From Nonomuraea gerenzanensis (lineage in GTDB: Bacteria > Actinomycetota > Actinomycetes > Streptosporangiales > Streptosporangiaceae), in the NCBI RefSeq assembly GCF_020215645.1, contig NZ_CP084058.1, positions 5,828,001-5,892,000 of the forward strand: a DNA stretch of 64,000 nucleotides, read 5' to 3'. Positions 25,874 to 34,539 of this stretch are shown piece by piece. A model generated the notes under the pieces. It worked only from the letters and a program-made list of their open reading frames with translations. It searched no databases and had not been told where the DNA came from. Every line of letters starts with the position of its first letter. Position 1 is the first letter of the stretch. Position numbers and translations under genes: made by a program.

Positions 25874-26695
25874 TCAGCCCTTCAGCCCGCTGAACGTCAT
25901 GGTGGCCACGAACTGCCGCTGCGCCAGCACGAACGCGATGATCAGCGGCATCGTGGCCACCACGTTCCCGGCCATGAGCAGCGACCACTGCGTGTGCCGG
26001 GTGCCTTGGAAGTTGGCCAGCCCGAGCTGGATCGTGTAGAGGCTCTCGTCGCTGATCGCGACCAGCGGCCAGATGAGGTCGTTCCACGAGCCCAGCAGCG
26101 TGAACACGGTGAGCGTCGCCAGCGCGGGCCTGGCCAGCGGCAGCACCACCCGCCAGAACACCCCGAACGTCGAGCAGCCGTCGATGCGGGCGGCGTCCTC
26201 CAGCTCGGCCGGCAGCGACAGGAAGAACTGCCGCATCAGGAAGATCCCGAACGCCGACGCCAGCCACGGCACGAACGCCGCCGCCAGCGTGTCGATCAGG
26301 CCGAGCCTGGTGAACATCACGTACGTCGGGATCATCAGGAGCTGGGCCGGGATCATGATGGTCGCCAGGATCATCAGGAACCCGGCGTTCTTGCCGAAGA
26401 ACTTCAGCCGCGCGAAGCCGTACCCGGCCATCGAGCAGAGCACGAGCTGGGAGAGCACCGCGATCGCGGCCACCACGACGGTGTTCAGCAGCCAGCGCAG
26501 CGCCTGCGACTCGGTGAACAGGCCGATGAAGCCGTCGAGCTGCAGTCGGCTGGGGATGAACCGGGGCGGGAAGCGGTTGATGTCGCCGTCCGGCATGAAC
26601 GCGGTCAGCACCATCTGCACCAGCGGCAGCGCGAACAGCAGGGCCAGCGGCATCAGCAGCAGGTGCCAGGGGCTGAACGGCAGGCGTCTCATCAT
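25874..26695 (-). CDS. sugar ABC importer permease (MalG type)
   Basis: A 273-residue six-helix permease of the carbohydrate uptake-1 family. The N-terminal helix WHLLLMPLALLFALPLVQMV, the paired helices around ALRWLLNTVVVAAIAVLSQL, and the cytoplasmic EAA loop LPAELEDAARIDGCSTFGVF near residue 185 are visible. The end LAQRQFVATMTFSGLKG is the standard MalG-type C-terminus. Two consecutive ATGs open the frame; the first, 26693-26695, overlaps the stop of permease 1 by one base. No ATPase gene is present, so a shared MsiK-type ATPase encoded elsewhere is likely, as in other actinobacteria. Confidence 0.94.
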   Translation of the reverse strand: MMRRLPFSPWHLLLMPLALLFALPLVQMVLTAFMPDGDINRFPPRFIPSRLQLDGFIGLFTESQALRWLLNTVVVAAIAVLSQLVLCSMAGYGFARLKFFGKNAGFLMILATIMIPAQLLMIPTYVMFTRLGLIDTLAAAFVPWLASAFGIFLMRQFFLSLPAELEDAARIDGCSTFGVFWRVVLPLARPALATLTVFTLLGSWNDLIWPLVAISDESLYTIQLGLANFQGTRHTQWSLLMAGNVVATMPLIIAFVLAQRQFVATMTFSGLKG

Positions 26696-27636
26696 CAGAA
26701 GGCCTCGATCTTGCTGCGCCGGGAGTAGAGGATCATCCCGACGGTGATGAGCAGGGTCGCGGCGAACAGCCCGTAGGCGACGGCCGAGCCGTAGCCGAAC
26801 TTGGTGAGCTTGAACGCCTGGACGTAGACGTAGTACACGATCGTCTGCGTGGCCCCGAGCGGGCCGCCCCTGGTGGTGGTGAAGACCAGGTCGAACAGCT
26901 GCAGCGCGGTGATCGTCTGCCAGATGGAGGTGAACACCGTGACCGGCCCGAGCGCGGGCAGCGTGACGTGCCGGAAGACCTGCCAGCGGTTGGCGCCGTC
27001 CATCCTGGCCGCCTCCACCACGTCCTTCGGGATGTCCTGCAACGCGGCCAGGTACACGACCACGGTGAAGCCGACCTGCCCCCACAGCGCGATCAGGCAG
27101 ATCACCGGCAGCGCCTGCGACTGGCTCTCCAGGAACTGCTGCTGCGGCAGGCCGAGCGCGCGCAGCACGCTGTTGGCGGCGCCGTACTGGGGGTTGAAGA
27201 CGAAGCTGGCCAGGATGCCGGTCGCCGCCGCCGACGCGACGAACGGGATGAAGATGCACGTACGGTAGAAGCCGACCAGCTTGATCGGCCGGTTCAGCGC
27301 GACGGCCACGAGCATGCCCAGGAAGATCGACGCGGGCACGAACAGCACCGTGAACACCACCGTGTGCCGCACCGCCGCGAACAGGTCCGGATCCTCCAGC
27401 ATGAGCTGGTAGTTCAGCAGGCCGATGGGCTTGGCCGGGGCGATGCCGTTCCACTTCTGCAGCGAGATGAGCAGGGCCCACGCCGCGGGGAAGATCGACA
27501 GGCCCACGACGAGCGCGGTGGCGGGCCCCGCGAACCCCCAGCCGACCAGGCTGCGGTGCAGCCACCGCAGCCGGCCGGACGGGACCGCCGCGCGGTGGGC
27601 GGCGGCCTGGCGCCGCCCGGCGAACAGCAGCGACAT
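26695..27636 (-). CDS. sugar ABC importer permease (MalF type)
   Basis: A 313-residue permease with the MalF/UgpA layout. A cytoplasmic N-terminus is followed by helix GWGFAGPATALVVGLSIFPAAW, LQKWNGIAPAKPIGLLNYQL, several further helices, and the EAA loop VVEAARMDGANRWQVFRHVTLP near residues 215-235. TTTRGGPLGATQTIVYYVYVQAF follows as usual. It begins 3 bp after the binding-protein stop with GGAGG in the space. It pairs with the downstream MalG-type permease to form the channel. Confidence 0.94.
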   Translation of the reverse strand: MSLLFAGRRQAAAHRAAVPSGRLRWLHRSLVGWGFAGPATALVVGLSIFPAAWALLISLQKWNGIAPAKPIGLLNYQLMLEDPDLFAAVRHTVVFTVLFVPASIFLGMLVAVALNRPIKLVGFYRTCIFIPFVASAAATGILASFVFNPQYGAANSVLRALGLPQQQFLESQSQALPVICLIALWGQVGFTVVVYLAALQDIPKDVVEAARMDGANRWQVFRHVTLPALGPVTVFTSIWQTITALQLFDLVFTTTRGGPLGATQTIVYYVYVQAFKLTKFGYGSAVAYGLFAATLLITVGMILYSRRSKIEAF

Positions 27637-27638
27637 CC

Positions 27639-28937
27639 TCAGCCTCCGGCCAGCGCCTGGCGCGACTTGGCGGCGGCCTCGTCCAGCGCCGCCTTCGGCG
27701 TGGCCGCGCCCTGCAGCGCCTTGGCGATCGCCTCGCCGACGTAGCGCGACATCTCGACGTACCCGCTGATCGTGGGCCTGGCCTGCTTGGCGTTGGCCAG
27801 GTTGGCGACGATCTTCTCCACGCCCGGGTACTCCTTGACGTAGGTCTGGTACTCCGACAGCGAGGTCTCCGAGGCGCGCAGCGGCAGGTTGCCCTGGGCC
27901 AGGTTCCACTGGGCGTCGCCCTCGGCCGAGGTGAGCCACTTCATCAGCTCGAACGACCAGTAGGCGCGGTTGGCGTCGCCGTTGTCGAACAGCGTCCACA
28001 GGTCCGGCCCCGAGACCGTCTGGTGGTCGCCGTTGGTGCCGGGCAGGAAGGCCACGCCGTAGTCGGTCTTCTTCTGCTTCAGCTCCAGCAGCGACCACGG
28101 CCCGTTGATGATCATGGCGATCCGGCCGTCGCCGAACAGCGGCGCGTAACGCTCGTCCGTCTGGTCGAGGTAGACGCTTCTGTCGTCCACCGCCATCGCC
28201 CGCAGGAACTCCAGCGCGTCCACGCCCGCCTGCGAGTTGAACGCGGCCTGCTTGCCGTCCTGCGACAGGATGCTGCCGCCGCGCTGCCACAGCAGCGGCC
28301 AGAAGTGCCAGGTGGTGTCCTCGGAGGCGCTCACCGAGTACGCGGTCCCGTAGATCTTCTCGGCCGGGTCGGTCAGCTTCTTGGCCGCGGCCCTGAAGTC
28401 GTCCCAGGTCCACTCGTCGGTCGGGTACGGCAGGCCCTTGGCGTCGAACAGCTTCTTGTTGTAGAGCAGGGAGAGGTTGTCCACGAGCGCGGGGAAGCCG
28501 ATGACCTGACCGTTCGGCGTCGCGGTGGTGCGGGCCGACTCGGGGAACTCCGCCCACTTGACCGCCGGGTCCCGCACCTTCTCGGTCAGGTCGAGCGTCT
28601 TGCCGGACTCCTGAAGCTGCGACGCCCAACTACCGAAAGCATAGGAAATATCGGGATACACGCCGCTTGCGAAGCCCGCGGACAGTTTCTGCAACAGCTC
28701 GTCGGTGGTGGACGCACCCGAGGTGACCTCGATGGTGACGTTGGGATGCCGCTGGGTGAACGTGGCCGCCAATCCCTCCAGGATCTTCTGCGCGTCGGCG
28801 CTCTGCCCCGACCACCACGTGAGCTTCACCTTCGCCTGCGGATCCACGGTTTCGGGGCCCTCCTGGGACGTTCCCCCGCAGCCGGAGACCGCCAGGATGA
28901 TCGCCGCTACCAGGGCCGCCACGGTTGTCTTTCGCAC
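27639..28937 (-). CDS. sugar ABC importer substrate-binding lipoprotein
   Basis: A 432-residue family 1 extracellular solute-binding protein. The lipobox LAVSGCG places the lipidated Cys at ~20. The mature start VKLTWWSGQSADAQKILEGLAATFTQRHPNVTIEV is typical. VIGFPALVDNLSLLYNKKLFDAKGL near 130-155 and the late EPxxLPxR-like QGNLPLRASE are also family features. It leads the importer operon and is divergent from the PfkB/GH4 genes, with a palindromic operator between. The ligand is probably an oligosaccharide or glycoside that the GH4 enzymes then cleave. This is inferred from synteny. Confidence 0.94.
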   Translation of the reverse strand: MRKTTVAALVAAIILAVSGCGGTSQEGPETVDPQAKVKLTWWSGQSADAQKILEGLAATFTQRHPNVTIEVTSGASTTDELLQKLSAGFASGVYPDISYAFGSWASQLQESGKTLDLTEKVRDPAVKWAEFPESARTTATPNGQVIGFPALVDNLSLLYNKKLFDAKGLPYPTDEWTWDDFRAAAKKLTDPAEKIYGTAYSVSASEDTTWHFWPLLWQRGGSILSQDGKQAAFNSQAGVDALEFLRAMAVDDRSVYLDQTDERYAPLFGDGRIAMIINGPWSLLELKQKKTDYGVAFLPGTNGDHQTVSGPDLWTLFDNGDANRAYWSFELMKWLTSAEGDAQWNLAQGNLPLRASETSLSEYQTYVKEYPGVEKIVANLANAKQARPTISGYVEMSRYVGEAIAKALQGAATPKAALDEAAAKSRQALAGG

Positions 28938-28969
28938 TGTGGATGCTCCCTCCCGGAATGTTGGAGCCC

Positions 28970-29049
28970 ATCATGGCTACTTTCGAAGTCTTGTCAATAC
29001 CTTCGAAAATGCGCAAGGGTTGACAAGCTTTCACAACTCCTGCGACTGT
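28970..29049. promoter_or_regulatory. divergent promoters with TTTCGAAG/CTTCGAAA operator
   Basis: TTTCGAAG (28981-28988) and CTTCGAAA (29001-29008) form a perfect inverted repeat with 12-bp spacing. On the minus strand TTGACA (28997-28992) and CATGAT (28975-28970), 16 bp apart, would serve the importer. On the plus strand TTGACA (29020-29025) with a weaker GACTGT (29044-29049) points at the PfkB gene. The operator overlaps the importer promoter, as expected for repression. TTTCG-type half sites are usual for DeoR-family regulators, one of which is encoded at 31357-32148. Confidence 0.7.
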
Positions 29050-29055
29050 GCCGTG

Positions 29056-30078
29056 GTGTCCAGAACGACCTTCGACCTTCTTGTCGTGGGCGACGCCAAC
29101 CCGGACGTGATCGTGTCGGGTTCGCCTCGCCATCCCGAGTTCGGCCAGCGCGAGCAGCTCGTCCCCGCCGCCGGCCTCGTGCTCGGCGGCTCCGGCGCGA
29201 TCACCGCGTACGGCGCCGCCCGGCTGGGGCTGCGCACCGCGTTCGCCGGGCGGGTGGGGGACGACCCCGCGGGCACCTTCGTCCTGGACGCCCTGCGTGC
29301 CGGCGGCGTGGACGTCTCGGCCTGCGTCGTCGATCCCGCCGTGCCCACCGCCATGACGGTGGTGCTGGTGGACGGCGATGACCGGGCCATCCTGACCGCT
29401 CCCGGCTGCCTCGACCGGCTCGCCGCCACCGACGTGCCGCCCGGGCTGCTCGAACGGGCCGCGCACGTGCACGTCTCGTCGTACTTCCTGCAGCCGCTGC
29501 TGGCCGAGGGGCTGGCCGGGCTGTTCGGCCTGGCCAGGGCCGCCGGCGCCTCCACCTCGCTCGACACCAACGACGACCCGGCGGGCCGGTGGGCGGGCCT
29601 GGCCGACGTGCTGCCCGTCACGGACGTGCTGCTCCCCAACGAGAACGAGGCCCTGGCCATCGCGAACGCCGTCGCCGGACCGGGCGCCGGGAGCGCGTCC
29701 GGCCCCACAACGGCACTCGCCACCGAAGGCGCGAATCCGGAGCGGCCCGGTCTGGAGCGGCCCGGTCTGGAGCGGCCCGGTCTGGAGTGGGCGGTGCGGG
29801 AGCTGGCCGCGCGCGGCACCCTGCCCGTCGTCAAGCGCGGCGAGCGCGGCGCCCTGGCCTTCGCCGACGGCGAGCTGGTCGAGGTCCCGGCCCGCCCGGC
29901 CACCGTCGTGGACGCCGTCGGCGCCGGTGACAGCTTCAACGCGGGCCTGCTCGCCGCCCTCCTGCGCGGCCTGCCACTGAGTCAGAGCATGTCGGTCGCC
30001 GTGACCTGCGGCACCCTTTCCACCCGCGCCGCCGGGGGCACCGCGGCGCAGCCCACCTGGGAGGAAGCCACCTCATGA
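29056..30078 (+). CDS. PfkB-family carbohydrate kinase
   Basis: A 340-residue sugar kinase of the ribokinase/PfkB fold. Start motif DLLVVGDANPDVIVSG, the glycine pair region LVLGGSGAITAYGAARLG near 40-55, and the C-terminal catalytic signature VVDAVGAGDSFNAGLLAALL near 280-300, with the Asp base in GAGDSF. A short repeat inserts three GLERP units near residue 230 without breaking the fold. Two adjacent GTG codons (29053, 29056) are possible starts, and no ribosome site precedes them. The plus-strand promoter would start transcription at about 29055, suggesting a leaderless message. It should phosphorylate the monosaccharide released by the GH4 enzyme. Confidence 0.88.
   Translation: MSRTTFDLLVVGDANPDVIVSGSPRHPEFGQREQLVPAAGLVLGGSGAITAYGAARLGLRTAFAGRVGDDPAGTFVLDALRAGGVDVSACVVDPAVPTAMTVVLVDGDDRAILTAPGCLDRLAATDVPPGLLERAAHVHVSSYFLQPLLAEGLAGLFGLARAAGASTSLDTNDDPAGRWAGLADVLPVTDVLLPNENEALAIANAVAGPGAGSASGPTTALATEGANPERPGLERPGLERPGLEWAVRELAARGTLPVVKRGERGALAFADGELVEVPARPATVVDAVGAGDSFNAGLLAALLRGLPLSQSMSVAVTCGTLSTRAAGGTAAQPTWEEATS
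29740..29784 (+). repeat. three 15-bp tandem repeats in the PfkB gene
   Basis: GAGCGGCCCGGTCTG is repeated three times exactly, encoding ERPGL units in a surface insertion of the kinase. It is in frame, so slippage would change only loop length. Confidence 0.95.
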
Positions 30079-31349
30079 AGAAGATCGTGTTCGTCGGGGC
30101 CGGAAGCGTGGTCTTCACCCACGGGCTGCTCGCCGACCTGGTCAAGTTCCCCGAGCTGCGCGGCATGCGCATCGCCCTGCACGACATCGACCCCGAGCGG
30201 CTGCAGGTGGCCGAGGCCGTCGCCCGCCGCATCACCGGCGACGCCGCCACCGTCACCGCCCACCTCGACCGCCGCGAGGCGCTCGACGGCGCCGACTTCG
30301 TGATCAACATGGTGCAGGTCGGCGGGTACGACTCCACCGTCATCGACTTCGAGATCCCCGCCCGGTACGGCCTGCGCCAGACGATCGCCGACACGATCGG
30401 CACCGGCGGCGTCTTCCGCGCCCTGCGCACCTTCCCCCTCCTGGACGCGCTGGCCGCCGACATCACCGCCGTCTGCCCCGACGCGCTGCTGCTCAACTAC
30501 ACCAACCCGATGGCGATGAACGTCTGGTACCTGTCGGGCAAGGTCAGGAACGTCGTCGGCCTGTGCCACTCGGTCTACTGGACGATGCGCGGCCTGGCGG
30601 ACCTCGTCGCGGTGCCGTACGAGGAGATCTCCTACGTCGCGGCCGGCGTCAACCACCAGGCGTGGGTGCTGCGCTTCGAACGCGACGGCGAGGACCTCTA
30701 CCCGCGCATCGACGTGGAGGACCCGCAGCTGCGGCGGCGGGTGCGGATCGACATGTACCGGCGGCTCGGCTACTACCCGACCGAGACCAGCGAGCACTCC
30801 GCCGAGTACGTGCCCTGGCTGATGCACCACGACTCCGAGCTGGACCGGCTGCGCATCCCGGTGGGCGAGTACCTGCGGGTCAGCGAGGAGAACGTGGCCG
30901 AGTACAAGCGCACCCGCGACCTCGTACGGCACGGCGGCGAGCTGGACATCGCCGGCACCGACGAGTACGCCCCCCAGATCATCCACAGCATCGTCACCGG
31001 CACGCCCCGCGTCGTCTACGGCAACGTCGTCAACGACGGGCTCATCTCCAACCTGCCCCAGGGCTGCGTGGTGGAGGTGCCGTGCGTGGTGGACGCCACC
31101 GGCGTGCGGCCCACCGCGGTCGGCGCGCTGCCCCCGCAGTGCGCGGCCCTGAACAGGACCTACGTGAGCGTCAACGAGCTGACGGTGCGGGCCGCGCTCG
31201 AAGGCGACCCCCGCCACGTCAGGCACGCCCTGATGATCGACCCCAACACGGCGGCCTCCCTGACGCTGGACGACATCTGGCGGATGGCCGACGACCTCAC
31301 CCGCGCCCACGGCGACCTGCTCCCGGAGCCGCTCCGCGCCGCCCGTTAG
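30075..31349 (+). CDS. GH4-family glycosidase (first)
   Basis: A 424-residue family 4 glycoside hydrolase, which uses NAD+ and a divalent metal and works by oxidation and elimination rather than simple hydrolysis. The Rossmann start KKIVFVGAGSVVFTHGLLAD binds NAD. IADTIGTGGVFRALRTFP, the LLNYTNPMAMNVW motif near 140, GLCHSVYWT near 170 (metal-binding Cys and His) and AGVNHQAWVLRF near 195 are the diagnostic GH4 elements. ATGA overlap couples it to the kinase. CHS-type GH4 enzymes include alpha-galactosidases and alpha-glucosidases; the exact substrate is not fixed by sequence. Confidence 0.92.
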   Translation: MKKIVFVGAGSVVFTHGLLADLVKFPELRGMRIALHDIDPERLQVAEAVARRITGDAATVTAHLDRREALDGADFVINMVQVGGYDSTVIDFEIPARYGLRQTIADTIGTGGVFRALRTFPLLDALAADITAVCPDALLLNYTNPMAMNVWYLSGKVRNVVGLCHSVYWTMRGLADLVAVPYEEISYVAAGVNHQAWVLRFERDGEDLYPRIDVEDPQLRRRVRIDMYRRLGYYPTETSEHSAEYVPWLMHHDSELDRLRIPVGEYLRVSEENVAEYKRTRDLVRHGGELDIAGTDEYAPQIIHSIVTGTPRVVYGNVVNDGLISNLPQGCVVEVPCVVDATGVRPTAVGALPPQCAALNRTYVSVNELTVRAALEGDPRHVRHALMIDPNTAASLTLDDIWRMADDLTRAHGDLLPEPLRAAR

Positions 31350-31356
31350 CCAGGGC

Positions 31357-32148
31357 TCAGCGGGCGATCTCGACCTCCAGCCCCTTGTCGCGCAGCGCGG
31401 CCACGCACTCGGGGTCGGCCGACTCGCCCGTGATCAGCAGGTCGATCTCGCCGATCGCGCAGATCGGCGCCATCTCCACCACCCCCAGCTTGGAGGCGTC
31501 CGCGACCAGGATCTTCCTGGTCGCGGCGCGCAGCATGCGCTGCTTCATCTCCGCGTCGGGCAGGCTCACGTTCGTCACCCCACCGGCCGCGTCGACCCCG
31601 CCGCAGCCCAGGATGACGGTGTGCGCGCGGATGCCCTCCAGCAGCTTGCCGCCCAGCGGGTCGACCAGCGAGTGCTGCTGCCGGCGCAGGCTGCCGCCGG
31701 TCACCACGACCGAGATGCGCGGCAGCGCCGGCTCCAGCTCCAGCGCCGTGCGCAACCCGTTGGTGAACACGGTCACCTCGGTCAGCTCCGAGCGCGCCAC
31801 CAGCTCCCTGGCCACGTACGTGGTGGTGGTGCCCGCGCCCATCAGCACGCTCTCGCCCGAGCCGACCAGCCGCGCGGCCACCTTCGCGATGCACGACTTC
31901 TCCACCGCCGCCGTGCCCAGCGACAGCTCGAACGACGGCTCGACGTGCGGCGCCGGCCCGGCCGACACGGCGCCGCCGCGCACCCGGCGCACCTTGCCCT
32001 GCTCCTCCAGCGCGTCGAGGTCGGCCCTGACCGTCACGCTGGACACGCCGAACGCCTCGGCCAGCTCCGCGACCCTGGCGAACTCCTGCTCGGTGAGCAA
32101 CGCCAGCATGCGCTCGCGACGGACCTCCGTCGGCATCGACTCGCTCAT
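31357..32148 (-). CDS. DeoR-family sugar-phosphate-sensing regulator
   Basis: A 263-residue DeoR regulator. The N-terminal winged helix (RRERMLALLTEQEFARVAELAEAFGVSSVTVRADLDALEEQGKVRRVRGGA, residues ~9-58) is the standard DeoR signature. The C-terminal sensor domain has LMGAGTTTTYVARELV near 100, VFTNGLRTALELE, and VILGCGGVDAAGGVTN near 185. These proteins bind sugar phosphates and repress sugar catabolic genes. The ATG at 32146-32148 overlaps the stop of the second GH4 gene. The TTTCGAAG/CTTCGAAA operator in the nearby divergent promoter is the likely target. Confidence 0.93.
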   Translation of the reverse strand: MSESMPTEVRRERMLALLTEQEFARVAELAEAFGVSSVTVRADLDALEEQGKVRRVRGGAVSAGPAPHVEPSFELSLGTAAVEKSCIAKVAARLVGSGESVLMGAGTTTTYVARELVARSELTEVTVFTNGLRTALELEPALPRISVVVTGGSLRRQQHSLVDPLGGKLLEGIRAHTVILGCGGVDAAGGVTNVSLPDAEMKQRMLRAATRKILVADASKLGVVEMAPICAIGEIDLLITGESADPECVAALRDKGLEVEIAR

Positions 32149-33443
32149 CGGCGGACCGCCGCGGGCAGCAGGTCGCCGTGCGCCTCGATCAGCTCGTCGC
32201 AGAGCGCCTCGATCGCGGGCAGCGGCAGCGTGGCCGCCGTGTTGGGGTCGAGCATCGCGGCCCGGTAGACGTGCGCTCGCTCCCCGTCGAGCACCGCCCG
32301 CACGGTCAGCTCCACCACGTTGAGGAACGTGCGGTTGAGCGCGGCGAGCTGGACGGGCAGGTCGCCGACGGCGCGCGGGCGCACCCCCGCGGCGCCGGCC
32401 AGGGCCGGCACCTCCACGCACGCCTCCTGGGGCAGGTTGCCGATCAGGCCGCGGTTGGCCACGTTGACGTAGATCTCCTTCTCCTCGCCGGTCAGCAGCG
32501 CGAGGATCAGCGCGGCGGCGGGCTCCTGGTGCTGCCACCGGATGAGCAGCTTGTGGCCGGCGGACAGGGCGCGCCGCGTCTCCTCGTACAGGTGCAGGCT
32601 CTGGCCGACGCGGCGCAGGTACTCCTCGACGGGCACGCCCAGCCGGGCGGTCTCCTCGGGGTGGCGCATGATCCACGGCACGTACTCGGCGGCGTGCTCG
32701 CTGGACATCGTGGGGAAGCGGCCGAAGGTGCGGTAGAGCTCGACCCGTACATGCCTGCGCAGCTGGGCGTCGGCGGCGATGACCGCGTCGAGCTCCGGGT
32801 AGAGCGAGCGGCCGCCGGCCTCGAAGCGCAGCACGAACGACTGATGGTTGAGCCCGGCGCTGAGGAAGGTGATCTCGTCCTCGTCACGGCCGACGAGGTC
32901 GGCCAGGTAGGCGTGGGTGTCGCAGACCGCGTGGCACAGCCCGGCGAACCGCTCGAACCCGGTCGCCTCGTGCACCGCCCACCCGGCCATCGCCATCGGG
33001 TCGCTGAGGCTCAGCAGCCACGCCTGCGGGCACACCTCGGCCATCTGCGCGGCCAGCTCCACCAGCACCGGGATCGTGCGCAGGCCGCGGAACACGCCGC
33101 CGATGCCGATCGTGTCGCCGATGGTCTGGCGCAGGCCGTACCGGTGCGGGATCTCGAAGTCGCGCAGCGTGGCCTCGAAGCCGCCGACGTCGAGGTGGGC
33201 CAGCACGAAGTCGGCCCCCTTCAGCGCCTGCCGCCGGTCGAACACGCTGCGGATCTTCGTGTCGGCGCCCGCCTCCGCGTCGAGCGCCCGCACCAGCGTC
33301 TCGGCCGTCGCCAGCCTGCCGGGGTCGTCGTCGTGCAGCACGACCTCCAGCTCGCCGCGCAGGGGAGGGGCGAGCATCAGGGCGGACAGGACGCGGCGTG
33401 TCAGCTCCACGTCACCGGCCCCGATGAAGACGATCCGCGCCAT
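32145..33443 (-). CDS. GH4-family glycosidase (second)
   Basis: A 432-residue paralogue of the GH4 enzyme at 30075. Shared landmarks are RIVFIGAGDVELTRRVLSAL, IGDTIGIGGVFRGLRTIP, GLCHAVCDT and SAGLNHQSFVLRF. It departs from the first copy at NPMAMN, here SDPMAMAGW, and at CHSV, here CHAV. Both are near the metal and substrate site, so the two probably differ in sugar or anomer preference. It is transcribed with the DeoR gene by 4-nt overlap. Two GH4 enzymes in one locus suggest use of a mixed or branched glycoside. Confidence 0.9.
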   Translation of the reverse strand: MARIVFIGAGDVELTRRVLSALMLAPPLRGELEVVLHDDDPGRLATAETLVRALDAEAGADTKIRSVFDRRQALKGADFVLAHLDVGGFEATLRDFEIPHRYGLRQTIGDTIGIGGVFRGLRTIPVLVELAAQMAEVCPQAWLLSLSDPMAMAGWAVHEATGFERFAGLCHAVCDTHAYLADLVGRDEDEITFLSAGLNHQSFVLRFEAGGRSLYPELDAVIAADAQLRRHVRVELYRTFGRFPTMSSEHAAEYVPWIMRHPEETARLGVPVEEYLRRVGQSLHLYEETRRALSAGHKLLIRWQHQEPAAALILALLTGEEKEIYVNVANRGLIGNLPQEACVEVPALAGAAGVRPRAVGDLPVQLAALNRTFLNVVELTVRAVLDGERAHVYRAAMLDPNTAATLPLPAIEALCDELIEAHGDLLPAAVRR

Positions 33444-33473
33444 CCCCGCAGTATCCCACGCCCGCCCCGCACC

Positions 33474-33497
33474 CCGGCCCCGCCGCTGAGGGGCCGG
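33474..33497 (-). terminator. 8-bp perfect hairpin after the amidase gene
   Basis: CCGGCCCC and GGGGCCGG enclose an 8-nt loop in the 66 bp between the amidase stop and the second GH4 start. It probably terminates the amidase transcript. Confidence 0.55.
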
Positions 33498-33509
33498 ACG
33501 CGCCGGGCG

Positions 33510-34316
33510 TCAGACGCGCAGCAGCGGCCCCCAGGTGCGCGGCCCGACGAGCCCGTCATCCTCGATGCCCTCGGCCCGCTGGAACCCCCGCACCAGCTCC
33601 ACCAGCCCGTCGTCGCACCGGGTGGACTTCAGCCACCCCTCCAGCCCGTCCTGCAGCCCGGCGTAGGCGGCGGGCGGCACGTGCCCCCGCGCGAACAGGC
33701 ATCCCCTGACGGTCTTGACGTCGTAGTTGTCGTCGCCGAGCCGGACCAGCGGCAGCTCTCTCACGATCTCCTCCGTCCAGGACGGGCCGGGCGCGCCGGC
33801 GATGAGGGCGGCCACGGCCGCCCGGAAGTCGGTCATGTCGATGGAGTGGGGGTCGGGCTTGGCGGTGTTGACCTCCCGGTGGGCCTTGACGCGCGAGGCG
33901 CCCAGCCCGAACTCGCGGCACAGCTCCGCGCACAGCCGCCGGTAGGCGTCGAGCTGCACCTCCGGCCACGGCTGGGAGCCGTTGTTCTCGGCCTCGATGC
34001 CGAGCGAGCTGGAGTTGTCGTGCAGCGGCGAGGTGGAGGGCGCGTTGTGCCAGCAGCGCCCGGCCGCGATGACGTAGATGCGGCCCGACCTGCCGAGCCC
34101 GAACTGCGACAGCGGCCCCGCCAGGCCCGTCCGCCCGTCGCGGACCACGGCGAGCGAGGGGTAGTCGCCGCCGCCGGCGGGACCGGCGGTGTGGTGGCAG
34201 ACGATGCCCCGCACCTCCGGTTGCGGCCCGTGGCCCCGGCTCCGCCACCCCGCCACCTCGGTCACGGGATGGCCCGTGCGTCGGGCGACGTCGGCGAGCT
34301 GGGTCAAATACGGCAT
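33510..34316 (-). CDS. N-acetylmuramoyl-L-alanine amidase with peptidoglycan-binding domain
   Basis: A 268-residue amidase of the PGRP/Amidase_2 family, cutting the bond between muramic acid and the stem peptide. Zinc ligands are in GIVCHHTAGP near residue 40 and KAHREVNTAKPDPHSIDM near 145-160. A C-terminal helical peptidoglycan-binding domain ends in LVRGFQRAEGIEDDGLVGPRTWGPLL. No signal peptide is visible from the chosen start, so export is uncertain; phage-like or cytosolic release are alternatives. GGAGGTGCTCG before ATG 34316 decides the start over a longer frame reaching 34463. Confidence 0.9.
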   Translation of the reverse strand: MPYLTQLADVARRTGHPVTEVAGWRSRGHGPQPEVRGIVCHHTAGPAGGGDYPSLAVVRDGRTGLAGPLSQFGLGRSGRIYVIAAGRCWHNAPSTSPLHDNSSSLGIEAENNGSQPWPEVQLDAYRRLCAELCREFGLGASRVKAHREVNTAKPDPHSIDMTDFRAAVAALIAGAPGPSWTEEIVRELPLVRLGDDNYDVKTVRGCLFARGHVPPAAYAGLQDGLEGWLKSTRCDDGLVELVRGFQRAEGIEDDGLVGPRTWGPLLRV

Positions 34317-34539
34317 CGAGCACCTCCGTCTTGCGTCTGGATGAGTCTCACACCCTTCGATCGACGACGAGTGGCCATCATGTCGCTGTACGTGATCACC
34401 GCCGGGCGGGCGGACGACCATGACGCCCGCCTGGCCAGGCAGGCGCTTACAGATCATTACCATGCCGTACCCGTACGCGACGGGGAGATTCGGAGAAAAA
34501 AGGGGGATCCGGGCCGCGCCCCGATCAACCAGTGACCCC

